Below, piece by piece: positions 9,332 through 18,803 of a stretch of DNA of 64,000 nt (position 1 is its first letter; each line of letters begins with the position of its first letter). Under the pieces are notes generated by a model, which had not been told where the DNA came from, ran no database searches, and was given only the letters and a program-made list of their open reading frames with translations. The translations under genes were made by a program, and so were the position numbers. This DNA comes from Pelistega ratti (GTDB taxonomy: Bacteria; Pseudomonadota; Gammaproteobacteria; Burkholderiales; Burkholderiaceae_B): positions 1,860,001 through 1,924,000 of the forward strand of contig NZ_CP047165.1 in NCBI RefSeq assembly GCF_009833965.1, in the 5' to 3' direction.

Positions 9332-12300
9332 ATGTTATTCAGTAAGCAAATTAAGTATAAAAAAGTAATAATAGCGGTAACTGGTGTGTTTACACAGTTA
9401 CCCTTTTCTTATGTTTATGCAAATGTGCAGGAAAAGGATGTAGATAATCCAACAGAGTTAGCGGAGATTAGTGTTACTGCAAATACGGAGGAGCTTTTAA
9501 GTAATTCAAAGATTGTGAAAAATATTGAACAATTAGAAAAACAACAGGTTAATAATATTAGAGACCTTATTCGCTATGATGCTGGGGTATCGGTTGTTGA
9601 ACAAAATAGGGGAGGATCTGCAGGTTTTGCGATACGCGGTGTGGATAGTAATCGAGTAGCTATTAGTGTCGATGGACTTCCTCAGCTTCAATCGTATGTA
9701 GCCGCTGGGAGTGCTTATTATTGGCAGCCAGCAGGTAGTGGAGCAAGAAATGAAGTTGAACTGGAAAATCTTTCAAAAGTCGAAATTAATAAAGGGGGAG
9801 ATTCTTTAACAACAGGGAGTGGTGCATTAGGTGGAAGTGTTAATTTTAGAACTAAAAATGTAGATGATATTTTATCACCTGGAGAGAAATTTGCATTGAC
9901 GAGTAAAACTGCTTATAGTGGAAAAGATAGTCAGTGGATGCAATCGGTAGGTGTTGCGTTTGACATGGATAAACTAAAAGGGCTTTTCCAATATACTTAT
10001 CGTAATGGTAAAGAAACAAAAGTACATGATAATGTGGCGAATAAGAAATATGAGATTCAACGATTGGGTGCTTTTGTTGATAAATATAAGTTATATACTG
10101 ATAAGCCTAATGAAACTTGGGGGAAAAATAGTCTATTTTATAAGTGTGAAACGTGTACAGACCCTTTTTATCTCGCTAAATTAACAAGGTTTCATACATT
10201 AGAGGAGGCGATGAAAGAGTATAAAAGTCAACATCGTGATCCAAATAGGCAGTTTACACCAGAAGAATTAGAACAGCTAAAACAAATGGTACATCCCAAA
10301 GAGGTTGTTTCTGCTAAAGATTATACAGGTCCAGATAGAACAATGCCTGATCCATTGAAGAGTACTAGTCATTCTTATTTAGCTCGCCTCACCTATCAAC
10401 TAACGCCTAATCAATCCATCGAGGGGATTTTTGAAGATACAAAACAGCGTTATCTGACGCGTGATATGACACTTCAGGCTTATTATGATATATCACCTCG
10501 CCGTCCAGATTTTGATGATCCGCGTCCTAAAAGACCGAGAGAACCCAAATATGATGACGATATTTATAAAGACCGTAATTATCCTGATGGATTTAACTGG
10601 GATTTATTTGAAAAAGATATTCAAGAATTTATGAAAAAAAATAGAGAGTTTTATGCCAAAATGAAAGAATATAATAAAAATCATATTGATAGCAAGGAGG
10701 ATAAGGCTTGGCGAGAATATGACAAGAGAAAACAAAGATATGATGAAATGATGAGTGACTTCTTAAATACGACACCAAATCCTAGTAGTGGGGGAAAATA
10801 TCTTGACGATATTATGATGGGTGCGTATGCTCCGATGGTTTATACAAAATCTCGCTTTAGTACAGAAGTACACCGTAAACAACGCCAAAGTCTAAGATAC
10901 GTTCTTGAACCGCAATCTAAATGGGGAGATAGGCTTGAATTAAGTTTAGATTTCCAAAAAATTGGTATTAATTCAGATTACCGAGAGCTTAATTGTAGTA
11001 AGTACCCTAAAGCAGATAGAAATTGCCGTGCTAGTAAGGATAAACCAGGGTCTTCTGAGGATATTCAACAGGTAAGTTATCAAGAAACACATAAACACGT
11101 TGGTTTAAAATACAATAAAAGTTTTAACTTTGATAATTGGGCTTATCGTCTGAATATTAGTGGTGGTGGATCGCACTATAAAGTTAAAGAAAATGAAGCC
11201 TTTTATTTTATTCGATATGGAGGATTACCTGACGAGAAGAATAAGAATGGTGATATATATGTTCCTGGTCCTTTAGGGCGAGAAGATGCACGGATTATAA
11301 GAAATGCGGATAGATGTCAGTGGCAGAGAGATCTTTGTTCCTTTAAGATTAAAGGGAAAAATAGATATTTCAGTATAAATAATCAAATTACTATTGGTAA
11401 TTGGTTGGATATTGGTGCAGGTTTCCGTATAGATCGAGATAAAGTATGGGGGAATAGGGTATTTTTAACAAAAAGAAAGTATAAAAATACATCGTATCAG
11501 TTTAGTACGATAATAAGACCAATAGAGAATATTAGTATCGGTTATAACTATTCTACTGGTTTTAGAAACCCAAGTTTCCAAGAAATTTATGGTTGGTCAG
11601 GATTGGATAAACATCCAACGGATCATTTGAAGCCAGAAACATCTACTCACCATGAGTTTAATGTAAGTGTTAATGGCAAGTGGGGTTATATAGAAGCAAA
11701 TAAATTTATTAGTAATTATAAGGATTTAATTAGTTTTGCTTTTCATAAAACTAAACCAATTGCTCAAAGCTATAATTTTTCTAATGCATCTATTGAGGGC
11801 TATGGTATTCAGGGATGGTTTGATCTTCATTCAATTATTAGTGCCATTCCGTCAGGGTTTAGTACACGGATTACTTATGAGCGAACAAAACCTAAAAAAG
11901 CAAGTGTTGTAAATGATGAACTAAAATTGGGATTATTATATCCGTTTGATGCGATACAACCTCCTCGCTTTGTGGTATCACTTAATTATGATGACCCTTC
12001 AGAAAAATGGGGAGGTTCTTTAATTGTGACACATTCAAAAGAAAAAGATGTAAGGGAATTAGCAACAAGACGAGTTAATCCTAAATATCAAGATCATTCA
12101 TCTACACATGTTAAAGTAACTAATTTTGATTCTAAACCTTGGACAACGGTAGATTTACTAGGTTATTATCAAATAGGAAAAAATATGACACTGAATGTAG
12201 GTGTTTATAATCTCTTTAACAAAGAGTATAGCACTTGGGAGTCTGTACGCCGTAGTTCTAGTAGCTCAGTACATAGGGAAAGAGAGGGTGATATTGCACG

Positions 12301-12352
12301 CTATACAGCCCCGGGGCGGAACTATTTTGCGAGTTTTAGCATGAAGTTTTAG
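9332..12352 (+). CDS. TonB-dependent haemoglobin/transferrin-family receptor with large charged insert
   Basis: Outer-membrane receptor of 1006 residues using TonB energy to take iron or haem from host proteins. A signal-like N-terminus is followed by a TonB box (EISVTAN), a plug (about 60-180: IRGVDSNRVAISVDGLPQ, SGALGGSVNF) and a barrel ending in the aromatic terminus SFSMKF. The plug and the CxxC-containing loops (KCETC; C..C pairs near 556-568 and 660-670) fit the haemoglobin/transferrin/lactoferrin receptor family. Residues about 290-500 contain long charged, proline-containing and helix-prone inserts, probably extracellular loops. The ligand is not determined. A Fur-like box lies upstream, and the next receptor is convergent across a shared terminator. 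Confidence 0.88.
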   Translation: MLFSKQIKYKKVIIAVTGVFTQLPFSYVYANVQEKDVDNPTELAEISVTANTEELLSNSKIVKNIEQLEKQQVNNIRDLIRYDAGVSVVEQNRGGSAGFAIRGVDSNRVAISVDGLPQLQSYVAAGSAYYWQPAGSGARNEVELENLSKVEINKGGDSLTTGSGALGGSVNFRTKNVDDILSPGEKFALTSKTAYSGKDSQWMQSVGVAFDMDKLKGLFQYTYRNGKETKVHDNVANKKYEIQRLGAFVDKYKLYTDKPNETWGKNSLFYKCETCTDPFYLAKLTRFHTLEEAMKEYKSQHRDPNRQFTPEELEQLKQMVHPKEVVSAKDYTGPDRTMPDPLKSTSHSYLARLTYQLTPNQSIEGIFEDTKQRYLTRDMTLQAYYDISPRRPDFDDPRPKRPREPKYDDDIYKDRNYPDGFNWDLFEKDIQEFMKKNREFYAKMKEYNKNHIDSKEDKAWREYDKRKQRYDEMMSDFLNTTPNPSSGGKYLDDIMMGAYAPMVYTKSRFSTEVHRKQRQSLRYVLEPQSKWGDRLELSLDFQKIGINSDYRELNCSKYPKADRNCRASKDKPGSSEDIQQVSYQETHKHVGLKYNKSFNFDNWAYRLNISGGGSHYKVKENEAFYFIRYGGLPDEKNKNGDIYVPGPLGREDARIIRNADRCQWQRDLCSFKIKGKNRYFSINNQITIGNWLDIGAGFRIDRDKVWGNRVFLTKRKYKNTSYQFSTIIRPIENISIGYNYSTGFRNPSFQEIYGWSGLDKHPTDHLKPETSTHHEFNVSVNGKWGYIEANKFISNYKDLISFAFHKTKPIAQSYNFSNASIEGYGIQGWFDLHSIISAIPSGFSTRITYERTKPKKASVVNDELKLGLLYPFDAIQPPRFVVSLNYDDPSEKWGGSLIVTHSKEKDVRELATRRVNPKYQDHSSTHVKVTNFDSKPWTTVDLLGYYQIGKNMTLNVGVYNLFNKEYSTWESVRRSSSSSVHREREGDIARYTAPGRNYFASFSMKF

Positions 12353-12404
12353 ATAGGTTATTATTACTATTATCTAATATACTAAAAAGGTAGATAATAA
12401 TTTT

Positions 12405-12442
12405 AAGGCTATGTTTAGTTAATTACTAAACATAGCTTTTTA
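12405..12442. terminator. Bidirectional terminator between convergent receptors
   Basis: A 12-bp stem (GCTATGTTTAGT with ACTAAACATAGC), a short AATT-type loop and a T run at 12436-12441 on the plus strand, with an A-rich left flank giving U residues on the minus strand. It lies between the two receptor stop codons. Confidence 0.85.
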
Positions 12443-12456
12443 AATATCCCTCTAGT

Positions 12457-15081
12457 TTACCAATGGTATGCCATACCTAACCAAAATTGACGACCTAATT
12501 CATAGCTTGTAGGGCTTTGGGTTTCTGTTCCGCCTAGGTATTGAGAGTTTGGGCTAGCGGTGGCTACTCGGCTATTAAGTACATTGAGAACATCAAGACT
12601 AACTTCTAATTTTTGCTGTTGATGAATGGTCAGCGTCCACTGTAAATGCCAGTCTAATGTTGCTTTACCTTTATACTTTTTAAGTCGATAATCATAAACA
12701 CCGCCTGTATGATTACCGCAGGCTTGAGGTTGGCTAGATAAAGCACAATTTTCTACGGTATAACGATTATAGGATTTGTAGCCTGTTCGATAATTTAAAG
12801 AATGTGTCCATTTAAGATACCAGCTCGGTATATCGGTTTGTAATTCTAAGAAAGCTTCCCATGGTTGATTAAAGTTAAAAGGAGGTAGATCACTGGCTGA
12901 CTCATAGCGTTTTCCCTCAAATAGATAATAGGGGTAGCGACTATTGGTGACATCAGCTACTAGGCTTTCATCATAGTTACCGTGGTAATTTGTCTTACGA
13001 TGTTGATAACGAGCACCTAGGCGATAATTGAGTACAATACCACCCACTTGATAGGGTTGGTTATTTTGTAAACTAAGTGTAAGGGTATTCGTAAGCCCTT
13101 CACCATCATTTGACATGATTTTTTTACCTTCTTCAGTGGTAAATGGTGTAAATTGGCGCTGGCTCTTACGGTGTACCCAGTTAAAGACGACGGTTTGGTT
13201 AGCAAAAGAATAGTTAAAGCCTACATTATATTCATTACTATAGGGTGTTTTTAAATCTTGTGCATTTGCCCAAGAAGGAGAGTTTTTTGTACAATCTCCC
13301 ATCTGCCATTGTCCCTTACCTGTTTTATCCACAAAACGATGCATTTCTCGGTTGCAAGGAATATTTGCTCTAAGTGCGTAGGTGAGTAAGTTGCCAGCAA
13401 AATAACGATTAAAGCCACCTGTAATATTAAAACTATCATCTTTTAATACATTGATATTAAAGGCAAAGCGGGGAGCAATATTAAGATTTTTTAAGAAACT
13501 ATCATAATTAATATTTACCCCTGGAATGAGTTTAAAACGATTCCAATATATTTCATCTGATAAATAAAGATTATAGTTATTGACGTTGGCTTTTGCTCGG
13601 AATGCTGGATAATATATCATTCGGTTTTGAAATTGCTCGCCAGGAATACAATCTACACAATCTATTGCTGTATTTTTGGAAAGTGTGGAGTAATTAGGGG
13701 CAATTTTGATTGTTTTATTCTTGTTATTTTTATAATGAAGTATAGATTGCATATATCGTACTGCTTCAGGGCGTTCTGATTGAGCTCGAGAAAAATCAAC
13801 TGACCAACCAAAAGAAAGTAGATGTTCCGTATTACCTAAATTAAGGGTATTAAGTTCATAATCTTGTTTAAGTGTCCACGTATTTAAGTGAGAAGAGAGT
13901 TCTCCAATACCGCCCTCACGTTTATATAAGCATTTACCTGTTTTGGCATTTTTTGTAGTGCACCATGTTGTATTTGCTTTAGGTAACAACTGATTGCCAA
14001 CCCAGTTATAGTAATTAGCCCCTGCATCATAAGCAATTTTATTTAAATTATATTGGTAGGCAAGATCAGATTTTACCGTTCCCCAATCAGCATGGTAGCG
14101 TGAGTGTAGATTGACTCGCCAACCCCCGCCTTCACTCACATAACGTCCATTTTTCACATTGTCATTGTAGTAAATATTTTTATGGGGTGAGTAGAGGATA
14201 GTACCTAATAGCGTATGGTTATCATGCAGTTGGTAAGAACCTTTTAATAAGTAGGTTTCTGCTAATCGCCTTTCTTTTTCCCAACGATCTAATCCTTGAT
14301 GATATTCAGGCATTTTAGACTGTGTACGGTTATAGCTAAATAAAAGACCGCTTTTATCTGAAAGTGGGTGATTGAGTGTTAAATCAACAATATGTTTGGT
14401 AAATTGTGGTTGAAGATTATTTTCTGCAAAGGCATTTTCAAAGTCTATTTGTTCTTGTTCATTAAGTTGGAATTTTGTCCAGCTATCTCGAGTAGTACGA
14501 TAACTAATAGAGCCACTATGACGGGATAATTCAGGGTCTTTAATTTCTGCATCAATTACGCCGCCCGTGAATCGAGCGTATTTGGCAGGAGCATTGCTAT
14601 CATAGACGGTAATATTTTTGAATAGAGAGCTATTAATATAAAAGGATTCAGGAGAGCCAGGGGCAATATACATAGAGGTTGGTTGTGTGAAATCTTCTGC
14701 CGATTTATAGCCTCCATTGCTAGACCCAGGATTGAGTAGGTCATTATTAGATAAACCATCAATCAAGTAACTATTATTATAGTAAGGCTCACCATGAAAA
14801 CTGACTAAATCAGGAGCAATTTCACCTGCTTGGGTTGAACTATTACTTGTTCCGCTAAATTGAACGGCTGGATTATTTTTTAATAGCTCGGTAATATTTC
14901 CCGTTCGTGTTGGTTTGCGAGCAATATCTTCAGCTAGCATGACGGATGCACCTGCCTGAATAGGCGCTGTATTACTAACAACAGAAATTGTTTCTAATGT
15001 CTCTGAATTATTTTGTGCGTAAGTGGGTATATTGATAAGAAAAGTGCTGGAGATAAGGAGTGTTATTGTTGATTTTTGCAT
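12457..15081 (-). CDS. TonB-dependent outer-membrane receptor, substrate unknown
   Basis: 874-residue receptor. A signal peptide ends at TYAQ, then TonB box (ETISVVSN), plug domain (about 40-190: VSFHGEPYYNNSYLIDGLSNND, with the conserved glycine turn ARFTGGVIDAEI) and a long barrel ending in the aromatic terminus GMAYHW. Several cysteine pairs lie in presumed external loops (WCTTKNAKTGKC, DCVDC, PCNREM...GDC, NCALSSQPQAC), pointing to disulfide-stabilised loops. A good Fur-box-like sequence upstream suggests an iron-linked substrate, but the family is too broad to name it. Confidence 0.85.
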   Translation of the reverse strand: MQKSTITLLISSTFLINIPTYAQNNSETLETISVVSNTAPIQAGASVMLAEDIARKPTRTGNITELLKNNPAVQFSGTSNSSTQAGEIAPDLVSFHGEPYYNNSYLIDGLSNNDLLNPGSSNGGYKSAEDFTQPTSMYIAPGSPESFYINSSLFKNITVYDSNAPAKYARFTGGVIDAEIKDPELSRHSGSISYRTTRDSWTKFQLNEQEQIDFENAFAENNLQPQFTKHIVDLTLNHPLSDKSGLLFSYNRTQSKMPEYHQGLDRWEKERRLAETYLLKGSYQLHDNHTLLGTILYSPHKNIYYNDNVKNGRYVSEGGGWRVNLHSRYHADWGTVKSDLAYQYNLNKIAYDAGANYYNWVGNQLLPKANTTWCTTKNAKTGKCLYKREGGIGELSSHLNTWTLKQDYELNTLNLGNTEHLLSFGWSVDFSRAQSERPEAVRYMQSILHYKNNKNKTIKIAPNYSTLSKNTAIDCVDCIPGEQFQNRMIYYPAFRAKANVNNYNLYLSDEIYWNRFKLIPGVNINYDSFLKNLNIAPRFAFNINVLKDDSFNITGGFNRYFAGNLLTYALRANIPCNREMHRFVDKTGKGQWQMGDCTKNSPSWANAQDLKTPYSNEYNVGFNYSFANQTVVFNWVHRKSQRQFTPFTTEEGKKIMSNDGEGLTNTLTLSLQNNQPYQVGGIVLNYRLGARYQHRKTNYHGNYDESLVADVTNSRYPYYLFEGKRYESASDLPPFNFNQPWEAFLELQTDIPSWYLKWTHSLNYRTGYKSYNRYTVENCALSSQPQACGNHTGGVYDYRLKKYKGKATLDWHLQWTLTIHQQQKLEVSLDVLNVLNSRVATASPNSQYLGGTETQSPTSYELGRQFWLGMAYHW

Positions 15082-15405
15082 TGAAAAGAATACCTTTACA
15101 TAGTTTAAATGATAACCATTCTCATTCTAAGATATAAATTAAATTGTTTCAACATAATTAATTACAAATTAAAATAAATTTTGTGCTTTATTTATAAAGG
15201 AAATAAATATTTTTACAATGCGATATAAAAAGAAGATGTTTAATTGAATAATACAAGGTAGAGGGGTAAGGACTTTTAGGGTAGGAGGAGTTATTTCTAG
15301 GAAATTATCTAAATAATTTGAATTTGACAAGATATAAGAAATTGTTTACTGTTTAACTATTTGTTTTTATTAAGTGTTTACCATATATCAATTAGAGGAG
15401 ATATG
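15082..15405. other. Divergent region between the TonB receptor and ggt
   Basis: No gene was seen. It holds the Fur-like box near the receptor, long A/T runs, and the ggt ribosome site AGAGGAG at 15394-15400. Promoters for both flanking genes should lie here, but no clean sigma-70 pair was assigned. Confidence 0.4.
15108..15127 (-). promoter_or_regulatory. Fur box upstream of the minus-strand TonB receptor
   Basis: AAATGATAACCATTCTCATT (minus strand AATGAGAATGGTTATCATTT) closely fits the Fur consensus of two overlapping GATAAT-type half-sites and sits 27 bp upstream of the receptor start codon, a position suited to repression by iron-loaded Fur. Confidence 0.7.
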
Positions 15406-17169
15406 ATGAAAAAATTAATGAAAAAATCTATAGTTAATACCTTAGTCATTGCTATTGCATTAAGTGGTTATACGGCTGTAGCAAGTACATCCAATAATTC
15501 TCTTTCTAGTACCCAGTTAGCGGCAGCTCGTTATGACAGTGCACATGATATTTTTTATCCTGTTTATGCTAAAAAGGGTATGGTTGCGAGTGAACAAGCA
15601 TTGGCAAGTGAAGTAGGGGCGATGATTTTACAGCAAGGAGGAAATGCTGTTGATGCTGCGGTAGCGGTAGGGTTTGCTTTAGCAGTTGTTCTGCCCAATG
15701 CAGGAAATATTGGCGGTGGTGGTTTTATGGTCTTACATGATGCCCAAAGTGCTGAAAGTTTTACAATTGATTTTCGAGAAACTGCCCCAGCTAAAGCAAG
15801 TCGAGATATGTATTTAGATAAAGAGGGGAATGTTATCGATGGCTTATCTTTATATAGCCATATGGCAGTGGGTGTTCCCGGTACGGTAGCAGGATTAGAG
15901 TATGCCTTGCAGAAATGGGGTTCTTTATCGCTTGATAAGGTATTAAGTCCAGCGATTAAATTAGCTGAACAGGGATTTATTGTTGGTCCTATGCTTGCAA
16001 AAACATTTGAAAATGAAAAAGATAATTTAGCTAAATGGGAAGAAACAAGAGCTATTTTCTTTAAAGATGGAGAGCCTTTAAAAGAGGGTGATTTACTTGT
16101 ACAGAAAGATTTAGCCAACTCTTTAAAATTGATTGCCGAGCAAGGTTCTCATGCTTTTTATCAGGGGGAAATTGCCCAAAAGATAGTTGCTGAAATGCAA
16201 GCTAATAAGGGCTTAATTACGTTGGAAGATTTAAAAAATTATAAGGTTATTGAGCGTAAACCCATTATAGGAGAATATCGAGGTTATAAAATTGTCACAA
16301 TGCCTCCGCCAAGCTCAGGTGGTATTCATTTAGTACAAATATTGAATATGTTAGAGCATTATCCTATAACGGAATATGGTGTTAATAGTGCAAAAAGTAT
16401 TCATTATCTTGCTGAAAGTATGAAACTTGCCTATGCGGATCGTTCAGAATATTTAGGTGACCCTGATTTTGTAAAAATTCCTGTGTCTGGATTAATCTCT
16501 AAGCAATATGCTAATACATTAGTACAAAATATAAGTGACAATATACGTCCTGCATCAGATATTAAACCTGGTAAACCACAACCTTATGAAAGTGATCAGA
16601 CAACACATTTTTCAGTGATGGATCAATATGGTAATGCGGTTGCGGTAACCTATACACTCAACTTTAATTTTGGTAGTGGTATTGTGGCAAAAGGGACGGG
16701 AATTTTATTAAATGACGAAATGGATGATTTTTCTGCTAAGCCAGGTGTTCCTAATGGTTTTGGTTTGATTGGGGGTGATGCGAATGCTATTGCGCCTTAT
16801 AAACGTCCACTTTCTTCTATGACGCCAACTATTGTGATGAAAGATAATAAACCTTGGTTAGTAACAGGAAGTCCGGGAGGGGCTCGTATTATTACAACTG
16901 TTTTACAAAGTATTATTAATGTGATTGATCATGGGATGAACCCAGCAGAAGCTATTGTTACGCCACGGGTACATCATCAATGGTTGCCTGATGAGTTACG
17001 GGTAGAGGAAGGGCTAAGTCCTGATACATTAGCCTTACTGAAAGCCAAAGGCTATAATGTCAAAGAAAAAGCACCAATGGGAAGAGTACAGATTATTCAA
17101 GCAGGACGTAATGGATTTTACGGATATTCTGATCCAAGAAATCCAGAAGGTAAAACTATTGGTTATTAA
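15406..17169 (+). CDS. ggt: Gamma-glutamyltransferase
   Basis: Periplasmic enzyme cleaving or transferring the gamma-glutamyl group of glutathione and related compounds. It is made as a precursor that self-cleaves into two subunits. The catalytic threonine opens the motif TTHFSVMD (Thr399 from the chosen start), followed by GNAVAVTYTLN, GILLNDEMDDFSAKPG, KRPLSSMTPT and GSPGGARI, all typical of the family. The chosen ATG at 15406 (or 15403) has AGAGGAG just upstream and gives 587 residues with a Lys-rich signal peptide; a TTG-initiated extension to 15361 is unlikely. Its neighbour is the iron-linked receptor, but no direct functional tie is visible. Confidence 0.95.
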   Translation: MKKLMKKSIVNTLVIAIALSGYTAVASTSNNSLSSTQLAAARYDSAHDIFYPVYAKKGMVASEQALASEVGAMILQQGGNAVDAAVAVGFALAVVLPNAGNIGGGGFMVLHDAQSAESFTIDFRETAPAKASRDMYLDKEGNVIDGLSLYSHMAVGVPGTVAGLEYALQKWGSLSLDKVLSPAIKLAEQGFIVGPMLAKTFENEKDNLAKWEETRAIFFKDGEPLKEGDLLVQKDLANSLKLIAEQGSHAFYQGEIAQKIVAEMQANKGLITLEDLKNYKVIERKPIIGEYRGYKIVTMPPPSSGGIHLVQILNMLEHYPITEYGVNSAKSIHYLAESMKLAYADRSEYLGDPDFVKIPVSGLISKQYANTLVQNISDNIRPASDIKPGKPQPYESDQTTHFSVMDQYGNAVAVTYTLNFNFGSGIVAKGTGILLNDEMDDFSAKPGVPNGFGLIGGDANAIAPYKRPLSSMTPTIVMKDNKPWLVTGSPGGARIITTVLQSIINVIDHGMNPAEAIVTPRVHHQWLPDELRVEEGLSPDTLALLKAKGYNVKEKAPMGRVQIIQAGRNGFYGYSDPRNPEGKTIGY

Positions 17170-17195
17170 ATGGGATAGTGATATAAATCTCCCTA

Positions 17196-17237
17196 AAAAA
17201 TCCCCATCAATTGAATATCAATGATGGGGATTTTTGT
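17196..17237. terminator. Bidirectional terminator between ggt and rlpA
   Basis: AAAAATCCCCATCA pairs with TGATGGGGATTTTT around a short loop. A and T runs on both sides serve the convergent ggt (plus) and rlpA (minus) transcripts. Confidence 0.9.
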
Positions 17238-17253
17238 ATAACTATTTGATAGT

Positions 17254-17916
17254 TTATAAGATATTTTTCTTGGCTTTATGATTAACAAGCTCTATCTTAA
17301 CTTTATCTGATCCTTTTTTATCAATCCCTAACTTTTTGGCTGCAGCATAAGAAAGGTCAATGACACGATTACCATGGAAAGGCCCACGGTCGTTAATGCG
17401 TACGATAACACTTTTACCTGTAGAAACACGTGTTACTTTTACAACACTGTTAAGCGGTAATTCTTTGTGTGCCGCCGTTAGGGCATGTTGATTATAAGAT
17501 TCACCATTGGCTGTCTTACGTCCATGAAAACCAGGTCCATACCAAGAGGCAACTCCTTCTTGTGAGAACTCACTGATTTTAGCAAATGGTACATAACGTT
17601 TTCCATTAACGGTATAAGCCTTACCGCGTTTGGCATGAGAGGCATTTAAACGAAGTTTAGGCTCATTATGTGGTTTAAGTGCTGAATTACTTAGTGAAAC
17701 AGCCACCTCTTTGCTATCGATAACCTCATCGTCTTCTGATGATAAATCAATCCCTTGAAAGCGTTTATCTGCATAATCAGGTGATTCAGGGAAGATACCA
17801 TTTACGGTGATACGAAAATGGTTTTTATTGCCTGCCTCAACTGTGGGTGAGTTTTGGGCAAATACTGTACTTGAAAGAAGTGTACAGGTTAGTATCATTA
17901 AAAATTTATTTATCAT
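17254..17916 (-). CDS. rlpA: RlpA-like septal peptidoglycan lytic transglycosylase
   Basis: Periplasmic protein of 220 residues with a cleavable signal peptide (ending TVFAQ) and a double-psi beta-barrel domain (about 125-210). The RlpA core motifs are clear: [29 protein letters not shown] and VRINDRGPF. RlpA cleaves denuded glycan strands at the septum in Pseudomonas. This copy has no lipobox cysteine and no C-terminal SPOR domain, so septal targeting may differ. It overlaps the rapZ stop region by 4 nt and ends the rapZ-containing operon. Confidence 0.9.
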   Translation of the reverse strand: MINKFLMILTCTLLSSTVFAQNSPTVEAGNKNHFRITVNGIFPESPDYADKRFQGIDLSSEDDEVIDSKEVAVSLSNSALKPHNEPKLRLNASHAKRGKAYTVNGKRYVPFAKISEFSQEGVASWYGPGFHGRKTANGESYNQHALTAAHKELPLNSVVKVTRVSTGKSVIVRINDRGPFHGNRVIDLSYAAAKKLGIDKKGSDKVKIELVNHKAKKNIL

Positions 17917-18794
17917 AATATATCACTATAAAACTGTGCTTGGGCACGGTGTCTTACGCATAATGGCTGATGATGACTAAAGCGTTTTGCAAGTGCTTCG
18001 GCAACGTAAACGGATCGATGCTGACCACCAGTACAGCCAATTGCTACGGTTAGATAACTACGAGTATCCTGCATATAAAAAGGAAGCCATTTTTGAATAT
18101 AGGCAGTAATATCGTTAATCAGGTCATGTACGCAATCGTACTGGGATAACCAATCTACTACTTCTTTGTCCCGACCTGTTAGTTGTCTTAAATTAATATC
18201 ATAATAAGGGTTAGGTAAACATCTTACATCAAAAACAAGATCAGCGCTACTAGGTAGCCCTTTCTTAAAAGCAAAAGATTCAAAAGTGAGTAACATTTCT
18301 CCTGGTTGAACTTCGCTTAATTCTTGTACCCATGCACGTAACTGGCTAGGAGCAAGGGTTGAGGTATCAATGGTATGTTCTGTTTCTTTTAGTGGTTGTA
18401 ATAATTTTTTTTCGTGTTTGATGCATTCTTCCAACGATGGTGTATATCCTAGCTCGTGTTTGAGCTTTTGCGTAAGAGGGTGAGCACGTCGTGATTCAGA
18501 ATAACGGTGCAATAATGTCTCGGTATTGGCATCTAAAAAAATTACTTTAATGGGAATGCCTTTTGCTCGGAGTTTGTTAATAATTTCTGGTAGATGATTA
18601 ATATTGCCATGAGAGCGAATATCAATGGCTACAGCAATTTGAGAAATATCATTTTCAAGGGTTTGTTGAATATAGGCTTGGAGTAGTGCAACAGGAAGAT
18701 TATCTACGCAGTTATAGCCTAAATCTTCGAGCTTTTTAAGGGCAACAGATTTACCAGAGCCAGATATGCCTGTAATTAAAACGACAGAACTCAT
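17913..18794 (-). CDS. rapZ: RNase adapter protein RapZ
   Basis: Cytoplasmic nucleotide-binding protein of 293 residues. The P-loop GISGSGKS lies at 9-16, and the C-terminal half carries the conserved [15 protein letters not shown] motif of the family. In E. coli RapZ guides RNase E to the GlmZ small RNA and thereby controls glmS; no GlmZ-like RNA was identified here, although glmS itself lies at 61-63 kb. It sits directly downstream of hprK (9-bp gap), the usual betaproteobacterial arrangement linked to the nitrogen PTS. Confidence 0.95.
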   Translation of the reverse strand: MSSVVLITGISGSGKSVALKKLEDLGYNCVDNLPVALLQAYIQQTLENDISQIAVAIDIRSHGNINHLPEIINKLRAKGIPIKVIFLDANTETLLHRYSESRRAHPLTQKLKHELGYTPSLEECIKHEKKLLQPLKETEHTIDTSTLAPSQLRAWVQELSEVQPGEMLLTFESFAFKKGLPSSADLVFDVRCLPNPYYDINLRQLTGRDKEVVDWLSQYDCVHDLINDITAYIQKWLPFYMQDTRSYLTVAIGCTGGQHRSVYVAEALAKRFSHHQPLCVRHRAQAQFYSDIL

Positions 18795-18803
18795 TATATA
18801 TCC

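Noticed and set aside
15564..16118. 184-residue minus-strand open frame inside ggt
   Set aside because: It lies wholly within the strongly conserved gamma-glutamyltransferase gene, has biased shadow composition (Ser/Lys/Ala) and no recognisable motif.
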